From contig DAHXNI010000022.1 of assembly GCA_027365475.1 (NCBI GenBank), positions 24,264 through 88,263 of the forward strand: 64,000 bases of DNA, read 5' to 3'. This document shows, piece after piece, positions 8,378 through 17,547 of the stretch. Origin of the DNA: Pseudomonadota bacterium (GTDB lineage Bacteria > Pseudomonadota > Gammaproteobacteria > JAKAQQ01). The notes below the pieces were generated by a model. The model made no database searches. It saw only the letters and a list, made by a program, of their open reading frames with translations, and had not been told where the DNA came from. How positions within the stretch are numbered: position 1 is the first letter of the stretch; every line of letters begins with the position of its first letter. A program made the position numbers and the translations under genes.

Positions 8378-10987
8378 ATGAACGCACCCTCCGCAAGCCA
8401 GCCCCCCCCATTCGAACTCGGCCACCACACGCCGCTCATGCGCCAGTATCTCGCAGTCAAGGCCGAACATCCGGAGCGCCTGGTTTTCTTCCGCATGGGC
8501 GATTTCTACGAACTCTTTTACGAAGATGCCCGTGAAGGTGCCCATCTTCTCAATATCGTCCTCACCGAGCGTGGCGTCTCGGCCGGTGCACCCATCCCCA
8601 TGGCAGGAGTCCCTTTCCACGCACTGGAGAGTCATCTGGCCAAGCTCATCGGTCAGGGCCGATCCGCCGTGATCTGCGAACAGATGACCGAGGCGGATGG
8701 ACGCGGGCTCATCGAACGCCGGGTGACCCGCATCGTGACGCCAGGGACTCTGGTCGAAACTCAGCTTTTGGACGAGAGGCGTGACAACTGGCTCGTCGCC
8801 CTGACGAACGAAGGCGAACGGATCGGCCTCGCGGCGCTCGATCCCTCGACCGGAGTGTTTCACGTGAGTGAGTTCGAAACGCTCTCGGATGTCCGTGCGG
8901 AACTCGGCCGCCTGCAACCCGCCGAAGCACTGCTTGCCGAGGGAGGCGGGCTGGCCCAAACGCTCCGCGAATCCCTCCCCAAAGCCCAAACCGAGCTTCC
9001 GCCCTGGCATTTCGAGAGAGAATCCGCACGCAGAAAACTCCTCGATCATTTCGGGTGCGCGGATCTCGCTCCGTTCGGCTGCGAAGCGCTCACACTCGCG
9101 ACAATGGCGGCTGGCGCGCTTTTGGGTTATGTCCAGTCGACTCTCGGTACCCATCTCCCCCAAATCCGCTCCCTCACCACCCGGCACTCCGAAGACCATC
9201 TTTGGATCGACGCCGAGACCGGTCGCCATCTCGATCTCGAACCGGATCCCGCCCGCCCGCGCGAATCAAGCCTCTTGGGACTGCTCGACACGACCGAAAC
9301 ACCCATGGGTGCCCGCCTCCTTCGCGAGTGGCTCCTCCGCCCTTTGCGCGCTGCCCCCAAAGCCGAGGCGCGACAGCGTGCGATCGTCGAACTCATGATA
9401 AGTGGCCACGAACCCAACATCCGTGAAACCCTAACCGGTGTCCGGGATCTTGAGCGCATCGGCGCGCGTCTGGCCCTGGGATCGATTCGCCCGCGCGAGC
9501 TTCTCACGCTCGCGCACAGCCTGAAACGGATCCCGGGCCTCATCACCCTCCTCTCTCCGCTGGCAGAACCCCTCTGGATCGAGCTGCAAAACCATCTCCA
9601 TTCCCAGGAATCCTGGGTAACCGGAATCGAGCAGGCACTGGCAGACGATCCACCCCAGCTGGCCCGTGAAGGCGGAGTGATCCGCCCGGGGTTTGATCCC
9701 GTTTTGGACGAGCTGCGCGGTATGGGTGGCGATACCGCAGCCGCCATCGCGCGTTTTGAGACAGTCGAGCGCGAGCGAACCGGAATTGCGACGCTCAGGG
9801 TCGGATTTCATCGGGTCCATGGGTACTACCTCGAACTCACCCGGGGCCAGGCCAGCCAGGCTCCTAACCATTACGAACGCCGTCAGACACTCAAGGGCGT
9901 CGAGCGTTTCACGACACCGGAGCTCCGGGCATTCGAGGATCGGGTCTTGTCAGCCGAAGCGCGGGCGCTCGCGCGCGAACGGGAACTCTACGAGACGCTC
10001 GTCTCGGAGTGGGGACGGGAGCTTCCCACACTGCTCGAAACAGCTGCCGCCATCGCAGCAGTCGATGTCCTGCGCACCCTTGCGGAACGGGCGAAAAGCC
10101 TGGATCTCCATACGCCCGTATTCATCCGCGAACCCGGACTGACCATCCGGGGGGGACGCCATCTTGTGGTCGAGCGTGCCTGTCATCCGGAACCATTTAT
10201 TCCCAACGACCTCGCATTCCACGACGGTCGTCGCCTCCTCATTCTCACGGGACCCAACATGGGCGGGAAAAGCACCTACATGCGGCAGGCCGCCCAGACC
10301 GTAATCCTGGCTTACGCCGGCTCCCTCGTTCCGGCCGAATCCATCGAGGTGGGACCGATCGACCGGATTTTCACCCGCATTGGCGCAAACGATGATCTCG
10401 CCCGGGGGCGCTCCACTTTCATGGTCGAGATGATTGAGACCGCCTCGATTCTCCGCCAGGCAACCCGGGAGAGCTTGGTGCTCCTCGACGAGGTTGGACG
10501 CGGAACGGGTACGCATGACGGCGTCGCGCTGGCCTGGGCGGCTGCCGAATATCTCTGCCGGACCCTGGGCGCATTCTGCCTTTTCGCCACCCATTATTTT
10601 GAGCTCACGCTCCTGCCGGATACGATCCCGGAAGCGGCCAATATCCACGTCTCCGTACGCGAACACCAGGGACGCCTGATCTTTCTTCACCGGGTCGAGG
10701 AGGGTCCGGCCGAGCAGAGTTATGGGATTGAAGTCGCCCTGCTGGCGGGCGTTCCCCAGGAGGTGATCCAAAATGCACGCAGCAAGCTTGCGGAACTCGA
10801 AGCTCCTTTTCCGGGCGGATTGCGTCCGCACCCCCTCGAAGCTTCGCTTTCCCCACCGCGGGAGCCTGCGCATCCGGCCGCATCACTGCTCGCCGCACTC
10901 AAGGCGATCCGGCCCGAGACCTTGACCCCGATCGCGGCACTCAATCTCATCGACGAGTGGCAAAGACAGTTCGGGAAACCCACCTGA
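8378..10987 (+). CDS. mutS: DNA mismatch repair protein MutS
   Basis: Recognises mismatches and small loops and recruits MutL. 869 residues from the ATG at 8378 (E. coli 853). The mismatch-binding FYE wedge is in [14 protein letters not shown] (about 40). The lever/clamp region follows, then the ATPase with Walker [10 protein letters not shown] (about 627-635), and [14 protein letters not shown] (Walker B/signature). An in-frame upstream extension to 8240 is not conserved in the family. No ribosome site is clear at the ATG (ATCCATG). Confidence 0.98.
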   Translation: MNAPSASQPPPFELGHHTPLMRQYLAVKAEHPERLVFFRMGDFYELFYEDAREGAHLLNIVLTERGVSAGAPIPMAGVPFHALESHLAKLIGQGRSAVICEQMTEADGRGLIERRVTRIVTPGTLVETQLLDERRDNWLVALTNEGERIGLAALDPSTGVFHVSEFETLSDVRAELGRLQPAEALLAEGGGLAQTLRESLPKAQTELPPWHFERESARRKLLDHFGCADLAPFGCEALTLATMAAGALLGYVQSTLGTHLPQIRSLTTRHSEDHLWIDAETGRHLDLEPDPARPRESSLLGLLDTTETPMGARLLREWLLRPLRAAPKAEARQRAIVELMISGHEPNIRETLTGVRDLERIGARLALGSIRPRELLTLAHSLKRIPGLITLLSPLAEPLWIELQNHLHSQESWVTGIEQALADDPPQLAREGGVIRPGFDPVLDELRGMGGDTAAAIARFETVERERTGIATLRVGFHRVHGYYLELTRGQASQAPNHYERRQTLKGVERFTTPELRAFEDRVLSAEARALARERELYETLVSEWGRELPTLLETAAAIAAVDVLRTLAERAKSLDLHTPVFIREPGLTIRGGRHLVVERACHPEPFIPNDLAFHDGRRLLILTGPNMGGKSTYMRQAAQTVILAYAGSLVPAESIEVGPIDRIFTRIGANDDLARGRSTFMVEMIETASILRQATRESLVLLDEVGRGTGTHDGVALAWAAAEYLCRTLGAFCLFATHYFELTLLPDTIPEAANIHVSVREHQGRLIFLHRVEEGPAEQSYGIEVALLAGVPQEVIQNARSKLAELEAPFPGGLRPHPLEASLSPPREPAHPAASLLAALKAIRPETLTPIAALNLIDEWQRQFGKPT

Positions 10988-11253
10988 TCACCGTAGACCG
11001 AGTGCGATCACGGAACACGACTCGAGATTAAGGAGGATCCTAAATCCCGCCTACACACGCGACCCCAGCGCGAGCGCGTCGGCGAACGACGCTTCTGGCC
11101 GGATCTAGGTGATTGCACCTGAAATCCGCTCTCCCCGGGAGGAAGGAACTTTCCCGCTCTGGATCGGTCGCAATTTTCAGTGCCCCTTGTCGAGCCCTTG
11201 GACAATCGATGCCAGCCCGACCGCACCTCCCTATGGTTTCATGAGGTTGAAAT

Positions 11254-12228
11254 ATGAAGACTGTCCAGGTAACCCGACACCCGGCAAGCTGCGAAATCCG
11301 CTCCCTCCTCTTCCTACTGAGCGCCCTCTGTCTCGCGGTTCCCGCCAGCGCGCTGGCTCATGCACCCCCACAAGCCCGGAACAGGGCTCCTCACCCGACC
11401 CACAAAAAAGCACAGGTGAAAGCACATGCGCGGGAGCGGCATCAGCGATGGGAGATTCGGATCATGCGTGGCACCCCGGGCGGATACATGCAGGTGCGGG
11501 AAAATGCGGTACGCGGGACACCACTGCCGCTCGGCAGCGGCCTCGGCCTGAGCCCGCTCATCCGCCTGCGCATCGGATGGTCCACGCCGATCGGACCGAG
11601 GCAGAGACTCGTCCTCCACCTGGATCTTTCAAGATTCACGGGAAAGCAAACCTTCCCGCATACGATCTACTACAACGGCGTGGGACTCGTCCCGGGTCAT
11701 CCGGTTTACAGCAACACCCCGGTCGTAAATGACTGGCAGTTCACCGCCCTCGACCGGGTGCACCTCGCCTCCTGGTTCGGGAGTCGGCTCCGGGTGGATG
11801 GCGAACTCGGCTTCACCTATGTGGGCCTGACCTACAAGTTGAGCGGCACCCCGGTTGGTGCCACAACGCCCAACCAGATGAGCGGGAGCCGGACCATGGA
11901 GGATTTCATCACCCAGGAGCTGCCGGTCCCCGAGATCGGGCTCCGGGTTGAGGGGCGGCTCACCCCGAACTGGATGATCGTGGGCAGCATTCTGGGCGGT
12001 CATCTGCCCAATCTCTACAGCCTCCGTAACGAGGGTGGGAAAGTATTCGTAACCCAAACCAACCGGGCCATGGATCTCGGCGTGCGCTACCGCCTGAGTA
12101 GGAGATGGTGGGTCGGATTCGGTGCCTACACCCGCTATTACATGCAGCATGAGATCAGCGCCCAGGACGGTAACTACATCCGGATGAACGAGCATGGTCT
12201 CTATCTTGGCCTGACCGGCCGGTTCTGA
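11254..12228 (+). CDS. Predicted outer-membrane beta-barrel protein
   Basis: 324 residues with an N-terminal signal peptide (hydrophobic LLFLLSALCLAVPASALA, cleavage probably after ALA around residue 35), then a His/Lys-rich linker and alternating beta-strand pattern. It ends in LGLTGRF, a terminal Phe typical of BAM substrates. Not assigned to a named family; the N-terminal half resembles OmpW/DUF6268-type barrels only loosely. The 266-bp upstream gap (10988-11253) has short hairpins (for example AGGTG/CACCT) but no recognised riboswitch. The 3' end overlaps the convergent AraC gene by 28 bp. Confidence 0.7.
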   Translation: MKTVQVTRHPASCEIRSLLFLLSALCLAVPASALAHAPPQARNRAPHPTHKKAQVKAHARERHQRWEIRIMRGTPGGYMQVRENAVRGTPLPLGSGLGLSPLIRLRIGWSTPIGPRQRLVLHLDLSRFTGKQTFPHTIYYNGVGLVPGHPVYSNTPVVNDWQFTALDRVHLASWFGSRLRVDGELGFTYVGLTYKLSGTPVGATTPNQMSGSRTMEDFITQELPVPEIGLRVEGRLTPNWMIVGSILGGHLPNLYSLRNEGGKVFVTQTNRAMDLGVRYRLSRRWWVGFGAYTRYYMQHEISAQDGNYIRMNEHGLYLGLTGRF

Positions 12229-12956
12229 TGCCCGGTATCCGGGAGACTCCAGCTCCCGCCCGAACGGGCAAGCGTCTGGTAGGCACGTGGCGTGAGTCCA
12301 ACCTGCGCCTTGAATTTGCGCGCGAAGGCGCTCTGGTCTCCGAAACCTGAGGCCAGTGCAACCTGCGCAATGCGTCCGCCGAGAGCCAGATGGCGCATCG
12401 CCGCCTCTATCCGGATCTGGCCAAGCAGTTGGCCCGGCGTGAGATGAAAGACCCGGCGCGAGAGCCGCTCGAGCTGACTCACACTCACTCGAAGTTCGCG
12501 GGCCAGATCTCCGATGATGGTGGGTTCCCCGTAGTGGGTTTCGAGGTGTTCGACGAGGCGCCGCAGCCGGCCATAGTCCGGGTGCCTGAGGTCGGGCCGG
12601 CCGAGATCGCGCGACAATCCCACGAGTCCCCGGATCTCGCCATGTACACGCAGCGGCCGCTTGGAACTGAGGCACCAGCCCGGCGCATGATTCGGGAAGA
12701 GGTGGAGTTCGAGTTCGTCCCGGATGATCTCTCCCGCGAGCACCTTTCGATCCTGGAGATCGTAGCGTGAGCCGAGCCCCGCGGGGAAAAGATCCGACGC
12801 GCGCTTCCCCACGAGATCCTCCCGCCGGGCCAGTCCCAGTCTGGCGAGAAGCGTCTGGTTCGCGTGGCTGTATCGCCCGGCCCAGTCTTTTACAAAGAAG
12901 ACGACATCCGGCAGGGCATCAAACAGGCGTTCGAGATCGTGCGCGGAAATGTCCAA
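12201..12956 (-). CDS. PAS-AraC transcriptional regulator of the hydroxyproline locus
   Basis: 251 residues. A PAS domain occupies about 8-120 (DALPDVVFFVKDWAGRYSHAN, then GLVGLSRDLG). An AraC/XylS double helix-turn-helix occupies about 130-235 (GDLARELRVSVSQLERLSR and VALASGFGDQSAFARKFKAQ). Divergent from the hydroxyproline operon with an 83-bp shared promoter region, so it is almost certainly its activator. AraC-type LhpR proteins are known for hydroxyproline operons in Pseudomonas. The PAS sensor could bind the substrate or an intermediate (inference). Confidence 0.88.
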   Translation of the reverse strand: MDISAHDLERLFDALPDVVFFVKDWAGRYSHANQTLLARLGLARREDLVGKRASDLFPAGLGSRYDLQDRKVLAGEIIRDELELHLFPNHAPGWCLSSKRPLRVHGEIRGLVGLSRDLGRPDLRHPDYGRLRRLVEHLETHYGEPTIIGDLARELRVSVSQLERLSRRVFHLTPGQLLGQIRIEAAMRHLALGGRIAQVALASGFGDQSAFARKFKAQVGLTPRAYQTLARSGGSWSLPDTGHQNRPVRPR

Positions 12957-12981
12957 GAGCCACCTCCCAGGACCAGATTAT

Positions 12982-12993
12982 GCCGAAATCGGC
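12982..12993. promoter_or_regulatory. Palindrome in the divergent regulator/epimerase promoter
   Basis: GCCGA-AA-TCGGC is a perfect inverted repeat lying centrally between the AraC gene (start 12956) and the epimerase gene (13040). Position makes it a candidate operator; AraC regulators more often use direct repeats, so this is tentative. Confidence 0.3.
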
Positions 12994-13039
12994 CTGAGTT
13001 TTCGCGAACCCGATCAAGACAGGGCGACTCGGGCATTCC

Positions 13040-13987
13040 ATGATGATCACGATGCACTACCTTGATGCAATCGACTCCCACACCGGCGGCGAGCCGACGC
13101 GTGTCGTACTTACCGGTTTTCCGGATCTCGGATCCGGCCCCCTTGCCGCCCGACGCATGCTGCTCCAGCAGCATCACGATGCCTTCCGCGCGGCGATTGC
13201 GGCCGAACCACGGGGATCCGATCCACTGGTCTGCGCCATTCTCACGCCGCCGGTCGATCCCGCCGCGCTGACCGGCGTCCTTTTCGTGAACAACGTGGGC
13301 ACGCTCGGGATGTGCGGGCATGGCATGATCGGTCTCGTCCATACGCTCGCGAGTCTGGGGCGGATGGGTACGGGAACCTACCGGATCGAGACTCCGGTCG
13401 GACTGGTTGCGGTCGAACGCCACGAAGACGGCAGCGTCTCGGTTGAGAATGTCGAGAGCTACCGGCTCCAAGCATCCATCCCGCTCGATGTCCCGGGTCA
13501 TGGCCGGATCAAGGGCGATGTGGCCTGGGGCGGCAACTGGTTTTTCATCACACACGACTGTCCTGCCCCACTGGTACGCTCAAATCTCGGGACACTCACC
13601 GCTTATGCCGCCAACATACGCAGTGCCCTCGGACAGGCAGGCATCTCTGGCGCGGATGGTGTTGAAATCGATCACATCGAACTCCAATCCCCCTCCCCCA
13701 CGCCGAATCTCGACGCCCGCAACTTCGTGCTGTGTCCAGGCATGGCCTATGACCGCTCACCCTGCGGAACCGGAACCTCGGCCACACTCGCCTGTCTCGC
13801 AGAAGATGGCCGTCTCCCACCCGGGGCGATCTGGCGCCAGGAGAGTTTCGTGGGCAGTGTGTTCGAAGCCTCCTACCGGCCGGGGAAACGCGGAATCTGG
13901 CCCCGGATACGCGGGCGTGCCCATCTCACGGCGCACACCCGCCTCGTGATCGATCCGGCCGATCCTTTCGCTTTCGGCATCCCGTGA
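13040..13987 (+). CDS. lhpA: 4-hydroxyproline 2-epimerase (proline racemase family)
   Basis: Converts trans-4-hydroxy-L-proline to cis-4-hydroxy-D-proline, the first step of the pathway. 315 residues. The two catalytic cysteines are present: C92 in GMCGHG and a second near residue 240 in DRSPCGTGTSA. The first site CGH and the neighbouring dehydrogenase genes favour the hydroxyproline epimerase over a proline racemase. The start may be the first, second or fourth in-frame ATG (13040, 13043 or 13052); no strong ribosome site separates them. The stop overlaps the next start (GTGA). Confidence 0.94.
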   Translation: MMITMHYLDAIDSHTGGEPTRVVLTGFPDLGSGPLAARRMLLQQHHDAFRAAIAAEPRGSDPLVCAILTPPVDPAALTGVLFVNNVGTLGMCGHGMIGLVHTLASLGRMGTGTYRIETPVGLVAVERHEDGSVSVENVESYRLQASIPLDVPGHGRIKGDVAWGGNWFFITHDCPAPLVRSNLGTLTAYAANIRSALGQAGISGADGVEIDHIELQSPSPTPNLDARNFVLCPGMAYDRSPCGTGTSATLACLAEDGRLPPGAIWRQESFVGSVFEASYRPGKRGIWPRIRGRAHLTAHTRLVIDPADPFAFGIP

Positions 13988-15078
13988 GTCATGACCTCAT
14001 CGTGATCGGAGGAGGGATCGTGGGTGCCGCCATTGCCTCAACGGCATCGGAGGCCGGGCTCAGGACCACCCTCATCGAATCCGCTCTCCCCGCGACCGGT
14101 GCGACAGGCTCCGGCATGGGACATCTCGTGATTCTGGATGATGCACTGCTCGCGCTCTCGGTCCGCTCACTCGAACTCTGGCGTACCCTGCCCGACCGTC
14201 CCGGTACTGAATACCGGAATACGGGCACGATCTGGATCGCGGAAACAGAGGACGATCTCCCGGGTCTTGAAGAGCAGTCTCTCCATCTGGCCACCCATCA
14301 GGTGGCTTCACATCTACTCGATCACCGGGATCTGCATGCGCTCGAACCTGATCTTGCAGGCGATCTTCCGGGCGGACTTCTCGTTCCGGGCGACGCCACG
14401 GTATACGCCCCCAAAGCCGTTGCGCATCTCCTGGGTCGTGCCCGACGGGCCGGCGCCCATCTCCTGCTCGGACAAAAAGTCGTGGCCCTCACCGGAGGCG
14501 GCGTCCGGCTTGCGGATGGCGAAAAACTCACGGGTGTGGTTGTGGTGGCGACCGGTCCATCCGGTTCCGAACTTCTCCCTGAACTGCCGGTCATGCCGCG
14601 CAAAGGCCATCTCGTCGTGACCGAGCGTGCGCCCTCTACGATCACCCACCAACTGGTCGAAGCGGGCTACCTCCACGGTGTACGGGAAACGCGGCATGCC
14701 ACGGTCGCGATGAATGTCCAGCCACGCCCCGGAGGCCAGCTCCTGGTCGGCTCCTCCCGCGAATCCGGTATTCAGGATCGCGCAGTCTCGGTTTCGGTCG
14801 TCTCCCGGATGCTCATGCGGGTGTTCCGGTTTCTTCCGGCACTCCGGGAACGGAAGGCGATCCGCATCTGGACCGGATTCCGCCCGGCCACACCCGATGG
14901 ATTGCCATTCATCGGCCAGGTTCCTGGCCGGACAGACGTCTGGGCCGCTTTCGGTCACGAAGGTCTCGGCATCACGACCGCGCTTGGAACCGCCGAACTT
15001 CTGGTCGACCTTCTGCTCAATCGTCCGGTTCGGCTCGACCCCAAGCCCTTCAACCCGGCGCGTGCGATCGAAGCCTGA
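13984..15078 (+). CDS. lhpB: D-hydroxyproline dehydrogenase beta subunit (FAD, DAO family)
   Basis: FAD-dependent amine oxidase of the D-amino-acid oxidase fold, 364 residues. GxGxxG nucleotide site at the N-terminus (VIGGGIVGAAIA) and the C-terminal FAD-contact WTGFRPATPDGLPFIG. Together with the next two genes it forms the alpha-beta-gamma dehydrogenase that oxidises cis-4-hydroxy-D-proline to delta-1-pyrroline-4-hydroxy-2-carboxylate, like HcnC/LhpB-type subunits. Starts with GTG in a 4-base overlap with the epimerase stop and shares one base with the next gene. Confidence 0.92.
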   Translation: MSHDLIVIGGGIVGAAIASTASEAGLRTTLIESALPATGATGSGMGHLVILDDALLALSVRSLELWRTLPDRPGTEYRNTGTIWIAETEDDLPGLEEQSLHLATHQVASHLLDHRDLHALEPDLAGDLPGGLLVPGDATVYAPKAVAHLLGRARRAGAHLLLGQKVVALTGGGVRLADGEKLTGVVVVATGPSGSELLPELPVMPRKGHLVVTERAPSTITHQLVEAGYLHGVRETRHATVAMNVQPRPGGQLLVGSSRESGIQDRAVSVSVVSRMLMRVFRFLPALRERKAIRIWTGFRPATPDGLPFIGQVPGRTDVWAAFGHEGLGITTALGTAELLVDLLLNRPVRLDPKPFNPARAIEA

Positions 15079-15317
15079 TGAAGACTGTCACGCTCACGGT
15101 CAACGGCATCCCGGTCACGGTGCCCGAAGGCACCAGCGCAGCGGCGGCGATTGCCACCGTGACGGATGTCTTCCACCGCTCTGTACGAGGCGCTCCGCGC
15201 GGGCCCTACTGCGGAATGGGCCAGTGCTTCGAGTGCCGGATCCGGATCGATGGATGGAGGATGCTCGCCTGCCTCGCACGCGCCACCGCAGGTGTCGCCA
15301 TCACGACCGATGACTGA
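15078..15317 (+). CDS. D-hydroxyproline dehydrogenase gamma subunit ([2Fe-2S])
   Basis: 79-residue ferredoxin-like subunit. YCGMGQCFECRI and the later LACLA supply the four-cysteine [2Fe-2S] set of HcnA-type subunits; the N-terminus VTLTVNGIPVTVPEG is a beta-grasp fold. It passes electrons between the two flavoprotein subunits encoded on either side. Start and stop overlap both neighbours (TGATG at the front, 8 bases at the back). Confidence 0.92.
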   Translation: MKTVTLTVNGIPVTVPEGTSAAAAIATVTDVFHRSVRGAPRGPYCGMGQCFECRIRIDGWRMLACLARATAGVAITTDD

Positions 15318-16605
15318 ACACTTTGATGTTCTGATCCTGGGCGCGGGTCCTGCGGGTCTTGCCGCCGCCGAAACTCTGGCCCATGCGGGGCGCACGGTCG
15401 GTCTGGTCGATGAACAAACGGATCCCGGCGGACAAATCGGCCGTCGCGCGATCCGGCAAAGACCCGGCCGTGCATTCCGAAAAACACTGACGAGACTCCG
15501 GGCGAATGATCGTATTACCTATTTCCCAAGCCAGCGTGTAGTGGACTGCGACCCGCACCCTGCACTCGTGACCGAGTCCGACCTCGGATACACGAGACTG
15601 ACCGGTGCATCTCTGATTCTCGCACCGGGCGCGCGCGAACTCGTCCTGCCCTTCCCCGGCTGGACCCTTCCGGGAGTCCTCGGTGCGGGCGGGCTCCAAG
15701 CCCTGACCAAATCCGGCTGGCCGGTTCGCGGGCGGAACGTCGTCTTCGCTGGATCCGGCCCGTTGCTCATCGCAAGCGCGCACACCCTGAAAAAGGAGGG
15801 CGCACGTATCCGGGTCATCGTCGAGCAGACTGCGCGCAGGGAGATCGCCCGTTTCGTCGCCAAACTTCCGGCTTGGCCCTCAAAAGCCATACAAACCCTC
15901 ACTTTCACGCTTGGACTCGCTGGGATCCCCTACTACACGGACGCCTGGGTCACAGAAGCGCTGGGTGAGGAGAGGCTCGAAGCTGTACGCATCGTGCAGA
16001 GGGGACGGAGTTCAGTCGTGTCCTGCGATTTCCTCGGCACAAGCCTCGGACTCATTCCCAATGTAGAGGTGGCTCTCCGGCTCGGCTGCGCGCTCAGCCA
16101 CGATCCCCACCCAACCGTCCGTGTGGACAGTCTCCAGGCGACGAGCCAGCCCGGAATCTATGCCGCAGGGGAAATCACCGGCATCGGCGGCGCTGAACTC
16201 GCCCGGCTCGAGGGTACCATTGCGGGTCACGCGGTCGCAGGCGAACTCTCCAAGGCCCGGGCCCTTGCCCCCCGGCATGCGCATTGGGCGCGTTTCGGCG
16301 CAGAGGTCGCTCGGCATTTCGCTCTCCGGGATCCCCTTCGCGAGCTGGCCGGGTCCCAAACCATCCTCTGCCGATGCGAGGATGTGACCCTGGGCGAGAT
16401 CGATGCGGTTGCCGACACGGGTTCCATAAAGCTTCTCACCCGGCTCGGCATGGGGCCTTGTCAGGGACGGATCTGCCGGGCAGCGCTGGCCGAACTGCGC
16501 CCCGGGTATGGTACCGTGACCCCATCCGAGATCTCCCGCCCACCGCTTTTCCCCGCCCGTCTCGATACGCTCGCAGACCAAGCTTTGAAAGAGCCATCAT
16601 CATGA
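15310..16605 (+). CDS. D-hydroxyproline dehydrogenase alpha subunit
   Basis: 431 residues from the ATG at 15310. An N-terminal pyridine-nucleotide-disulfide reductase-type FAD domain (LILGAGPAGLAAAE), a second Rossmann site (VVFAGSGPLLIASA), and a C-terminal BFD-like [2Fe-2S] motif with CRCEDVTLGEI and GPCQGRIC. This layout matches HcnB/LhpE-type subunits. The longer frame from 15166 overlaps the gamma gene with unrelated sequence. Overlaps the gamma stop by 8 bases, so the three subunits are translationally coupled. Confidence 0.92.
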   Translation: MTEHFDVLILGAGPAGLAAAETLAHAGRTVGLVDEQTDPGGQIGRRAIRQRPGRAFRKTLTRLRANDRITYFPSQRVVDCDPHPALVTESDLGYTRLTGASLILAPGARELVLPFPGWTLPGVLGAGGLQALTKSGWPVRGRNVVFAGSGPLLIASAHTLKKEGARIRVIVEQTARREIARFVAKLPAWPSKAIQTLTFTLGLAGIPYYTDAWVTEALGEERLEAVRIVQRGRSSVVSCDFLGTSLGLIPNVEVALRLGCALSHDPHPTVRVDSLQATSQPGIYAAGEITGIGGAELARLEGTIAGHAVAGELSKARALAPRHAHWARFGAEVARHFALRDPLRELAGSQTILCRCEDVTLGEIDAVADTGSIKLLTRLGMGPCQGRICRAALAELRPGYGTVTPSEISRPPLFPARLDTLADQALKEPSS

Positions 16606-16644
16606 TTGAAGTGAGTTTCACCGGATCCATCTGGAGCAGACGCA

Positions 16645-17547
16645 ATGAATGACACGCATCCATTTCAGGGGGTTCTCCCCGCGCTCACGACACCTTTCGA
16701 CGCAATGGGAGCGGTTGACCACGCGAGTCTCGCCCGTCAGGCCAGGCGCCTCGTCGAGGCGGGGGCTCGGGGCGTGATCCCCCTGGGATCGCTCGGTGAG
16801 GGCGCAACACTCGAACCCCGGGAGAAATCCGCCATCGTGGCCACGCTGGTCCAGGCAGTTGGTCATACGGTTCCTGTGATCGCAGCTGTAGCCGCACCCT
16901 CGACTGCGGAGGCGGAAACCTTTGCGCGCGAGGCCCACCGTCTGGGTGCCCAAGGGCTCATGGTCCTGCCCCCTTATGTCTACTCGGGGAGCCCCAGGGA
17001 GATGGAAGCGCATGTAGCCTCGGTCCTGGAAGCGACCCCATTGCCCGGCATACTCTACAACAACCCCCTCGCCTATCACACCGATTTTATGCCAGAGGCC
17101 ATCGCTGCCCTCGCAAAAACGCATCCCAATCTTTGCGCCGTCAAGGAATCCGCTGGCGATATCCGACGTATCCATGCGCTGCGCGCGCTCGTGGGCAAAT
17201 CTGTCGCGCTTTTGGTCGGGGTCGATGATCTTCTGGTCGAATCCGTCCAGGCCGGTGCAACCGGCTGGGTGGCCGGTCTGGCCAACGCTTTTCCTGACGA
17301 ATCGGTCCGGCTCTTCGATCTCGCCAAGACGGGCGCTGAGCAAACACTCGACCGGTTCTATCACTGGTTCCTTCCACTGCTCCGGCTCGACACCGGAGTT
17401 CATTTCGTTCAGTCCATCAAACTTGCCCAGGCACGTGTGGGTCTTGGCAGCGAACGGGTCCGGCCGCCACGCCTGCCGCTTGTGGGAATCGAACGGGACA
17501 CCGTTCTCGCGACTCTTGATGCAGCGCTTCTCGGGAGACCCGCATGA
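16645..17547 (+). CDS. lhpC: Delta-1-pyrroline-4-hydroxy-2-carboxylate deaminase (DapA family)
   Basis: 300-residue TIM barrel of the dihydrodipicolinate synthase superfamily. The Schiff-base lysine lies in CAVKESAG and the catalytic tyrosine in ILYNNP. Context makes it the deaminase/dehydratase that turns delta-1-pyrroline-4-hydroxy-2-carboxylate into 2-oxoglutarate semialdehyde and ammonia. The ATG has a clear GGAG ribosome site at 16631-16634. Its stop overlaps the next start (ATGA). Confidence 0.92.
   Translation: MNDTHPFQGVLPALTTPFDAMGAVDHASLARQARRLVEAGARGVIPLGSLGEGATLEPREKSAIVATLVQAVGHTVPVIAAVAAPSTAEAETFAREAHRLGAQGLMVLPPYVYSGSPREMEAHVASVLEATPLPGILYNNPLAYHTDFMPEAIAALAKTHPNLCAVKESAGDIRRIHALRALVGKSVALLVGVDDLLVESVQAGATGWVAGLANAFPDESVRLFDLAKTGAEQTLDRFYHWFLPLLRLDTGVHFVQSIKLAQARVGLGSERVRPPRLPLVGIERDTVLATLDAALLGRPA

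Noticed and set aside
8198-9229. 343-codon minus-strand frame inside mutS
   Set aside because: Shadow of mutS codon bias; no recognisable domain or ribosome site.
10988-11253. Riboswitch upstream of the outer-membrane protein
   Set aside because: Several short stems and a purine-rich GGAGGAAGGAAC patch were seen, but nothing matches a known riboswitch core.
11629-12675. 348-codon minus-strand frame over the barrel protein and AraC genes
   Set aside because: Crosses two well-supported genes in wrong frames and lacks any family motif.
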